Source of the DNA: Cristatella mucedo
Lineage: Eukaryota; Bryozoa; Phylactolaemata; Cristatellidae
Assembly: GCA_009760855.2 (NCBI GenBank)
Contig: WPIO01000242.1
Coordinates: 148,144 to 212,143 of the forward strand
Direction: 5' to 3'
Length of the DNA: 64,000 bases
Positions 62,066-64,000 of this stretch are shown here, in pieces (the stretch's first letter is position 1; the number at the start of each line of letters is the position of its first letter). A program made the position numbers and the translations under genes. Below the pieces are notes generated by a model. That model worked only from the letters and a program-made list of their open reading frames with translations. It was not told the origin of the DNA and made no database searches.

Positions 62066-63132
62066 ATAATAATAATAATAATAATAAAACACTTGATAAA
62101 GCGCCCTCGGAGAACTAAATCTCTATTTCTAGGCGCTTTACATTTGCTGCAAAGGAAACACCATCAAATGGTTAGTGGTATCATGCTGGATAAACAACGT
62201 GAATGACATGGTTAGGGGTGACATGCGCAGGGTCAGCATGCAAATGTGGTTAGTGGCAACATGCACAGTGTCAGCGCGCATGAGCACATAAAGGACGAAT
62301 CACAAGGACCCACTAAATGCTGTCATAAATAAGTGCGTTTCAAGTTCTTTTTAAATGTGGTCAAGTCAGGGGATGTCGTGATGCAAGTCGGGAGTGAGTT
62401 CCCAGGCTTTGGAAGCATGCGAACTAAATGCACGATCTCCGGAGGATTTGACATTTGTATGAGGTATAGGTAAACAGTAAGTTTCTGGAAAGCGGGTGGT
62501 ACGATGCCTGGCCTGGTGGGGAAGTAGATCTGATAGGTAGGCTGGATCCAATGAGCGACAAAACCTTGACGTCGATCCGTTTCGTGACTGGGAGCCAGTT
62601 CAGGTCGTGAGAAGTGGTGAGATGTGGCGACTAGGACGCTCACGACAGACAAGCCTAGTTGTAGAATCTTGCACCTGCTGTAAGCACCTGATTGCACATG
62701 CCGGTAGGCGAGCAAGCAGTGAGTTACAGAAATCAAGACGGGATGACACAAATGCATGGATTAACTTAGATGTGATATCCTTATCTAAACCAGCCCAAAT
62801 GTTAGCAAAGTTATACAGCTGAAAGTAGGCAGACGTGATTGTGAAGCTGGTGTGATCGTCTAACGAAAGGTCATTTTGGAACGTGACACCTAGATTTCGT
62901 GCTGATTCAACGGGAGATGTGCTGGTACAGCCAATTTTGAGCGTCAGCCTTTCCAATTTCTGAATCATACTTGGTTTGCCCGTAATTTTAAAGTTAGTTT
63001 TATTATCTTTCAATTTAAGAAAATTTGCTGCCATCCATGTGCGGATGTCATCAATACATGCAGCAAGTGAGTTGAGAGAATTGGAGGTGCTCGAAGGCTG
63101 GGAGGGATCAAAGCAAAGGTAAAACTGAGAGT
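62066..63132 (-). pseudogene. LINE-A copy, minus strand
   Basis: From 63132 the minus strand reads FYLCFDPSQPSSTSNSL, DIRTWMAANFLKL, ARNLGVTFQNDLSLDDH, SSRLDFCNSLLARLP and PLLTT. A shifted segment (62757-62323) then carries the C-terminus to LKRTYL. The 3' UTR, hairpin (GGCGCTTTACATTTGC complement) and (TAA)n tail at 62069-62090 follow. Several stops and frameshifts. Confidence 0.85.
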
Positions 63133-63139
63133 GTGGGTG

Positions 63140-64000
63140 GGCCTTTTTACCGGCGCGCTTTAGCATCGGTTGCCTGTTGATAGCCGCCCAAACGGTAATT
63201 GAGGGCTCTGGTGGACAAGGTTCGAAAGATGGAAGCCTGGGTGTCGCATGAGTTAACGGAAAACCGAAAACGAACGGATGAATGCCTCCAGAGCACCCCT
63301 GAGTCGTAGCCTGGCAAATACACACCTCTGAGACCGCCAGCACCCCTAACAGAATAATTATTATATGCAAATGTAGAAATTGAGCGAAGGAGCTTTTTTC
63401 TTTCCTTTGCCCGTAGATTTATCAGTTTATTAAGACAACTAACTTCTCACAATCGCCATTAGGGCGCACTTTTGTGCCAATTGAATTGCTGTCTTGTGGT
63501 TTCTTTTTTTTAAGTAATAAGCTGAGATTTTGTAATTTGTGCGACGTCGAACGGTAGAATATGCCTTTTTAAGCTTACTATTTGTGAGTGGAAGTACACA
63601 GGTGTTCGGAATAGCTTTCTCAAGCTTACTGGCTATCACAGCATGGCCTTTCTCGACATGAGACCCACTGCGTCCTAGGAAACATGCACATCTAAATTCT
63701 CCCTCCTTACTCCTTTCTCAATTCTTATTACTCATTTCTCTCTTCTTTCTCCATCCTCAGTCTTCTCTTCTGCCGCCAGCATTGCAGGCTCACTGCCCTG
63801 CAGCGTCCGCCGTGCCCCTTCTTTTGCTCGTCTCTCACAGTACTCTCCATCCACCTGCGGTCTTGCATAGCACAGCGTCGACAGAACCGACCCGCTTCCC
63901 ATTCGGCCGAGACTCCCTCTTTCCCAACCCGAGTGTCCCAAACGTGCACTCGTCTCGAAGCCACTCATCTGAGCGGTCACGAGAACCCCATCCGGCCAGC
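63140..64000. other. No gene or repeat recognised
   Basis: A pyrimidine-rich run lies at 63690-63775 (TCTCCCTCCTTACTCC, TTTCTCTCTTCTTTC). The overlapping minus-strand frames at 63730-63980 are probably non-coding. Confidence 0.45.

Overview
The window is animal nuclear DNA. It has spliced genes with consensus GT-AG introns, long dinucleotide microsatellites, and a dense load of non-LTR retrotransposons and tRNA-headed SINEs. The gene set (NTAN1, an SKA2-like kinetochore protein, an FBXO39-like F-box protein, a CCDC34-like coiled-coil protein) and the divergence of the proteins suggest a non-vertebrate metazoan. I cannot name a species or phylum from the sequence.

Layout. At the left, two (AC)n tracts and a hAT-like transposase remnant precede the first two exons of a minus-strand CCDC34-like gene (4318-3786); the rest of that gene was not found. 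About 680 bp away, head to head, NTAN1 starts on the plus strand. I could assemble all ten exons (5003-25718, 309 codons plus stop), with every splice phase matching and the catalytic Cys present. From about 26 to 36 kb there is a retroelement-rich stretch: a (CT)n(AT)n tract, SINEs, two inverted copies of a Gag-like reading frame, tandem repeats and a LINE with a nearly intact reverse transcriptase. An SKA2-like gene follows on the plus strand (eight proposed exons, 36118-49211). It converges on a minus-strand FBXO39-like gene (58693-49761, four exons, 547 codons), whose first intron of 7.1 kb carries a young LINE, nested SINEs and a large (AC)n/(GT)n palindrome. The right end (58.7-64 kb) has a C-rich/G-rich inverted pair, two unexplained coding-like fragments and a minus-strand LINE.

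Repeat families named here (my labels). LINE-A is a CR1/L2-type element whose 3' end is a hairpin (arms TAAAGCGCC/GGCGCTTTA) followed by (ATT)n. LINE-B is a second CR1/L2-type element with a TTACAT-type tail. LINE-C is known only from C-terminal fragments. SINE-A is tRNA-headed with its own 3' end. SINE-B is tRNA-headed and its 3' end resembles the LINE-A hairpin. Most copies are 5'-truncated and lie in introns.

The genes are not an operon or a pathway. NTAN1 belongs to the N-degron pathway, FBXO39-like to SCF-type ubiquitin ligases, SKA2-like to kinetochore-microtubule attachment. I found no CRISPR array, no prokaryotic-type system and no convincing new defence system. The most distinctive signal is the LINE/SINE community with its shared 3' hairpin and traceable nested insertions.
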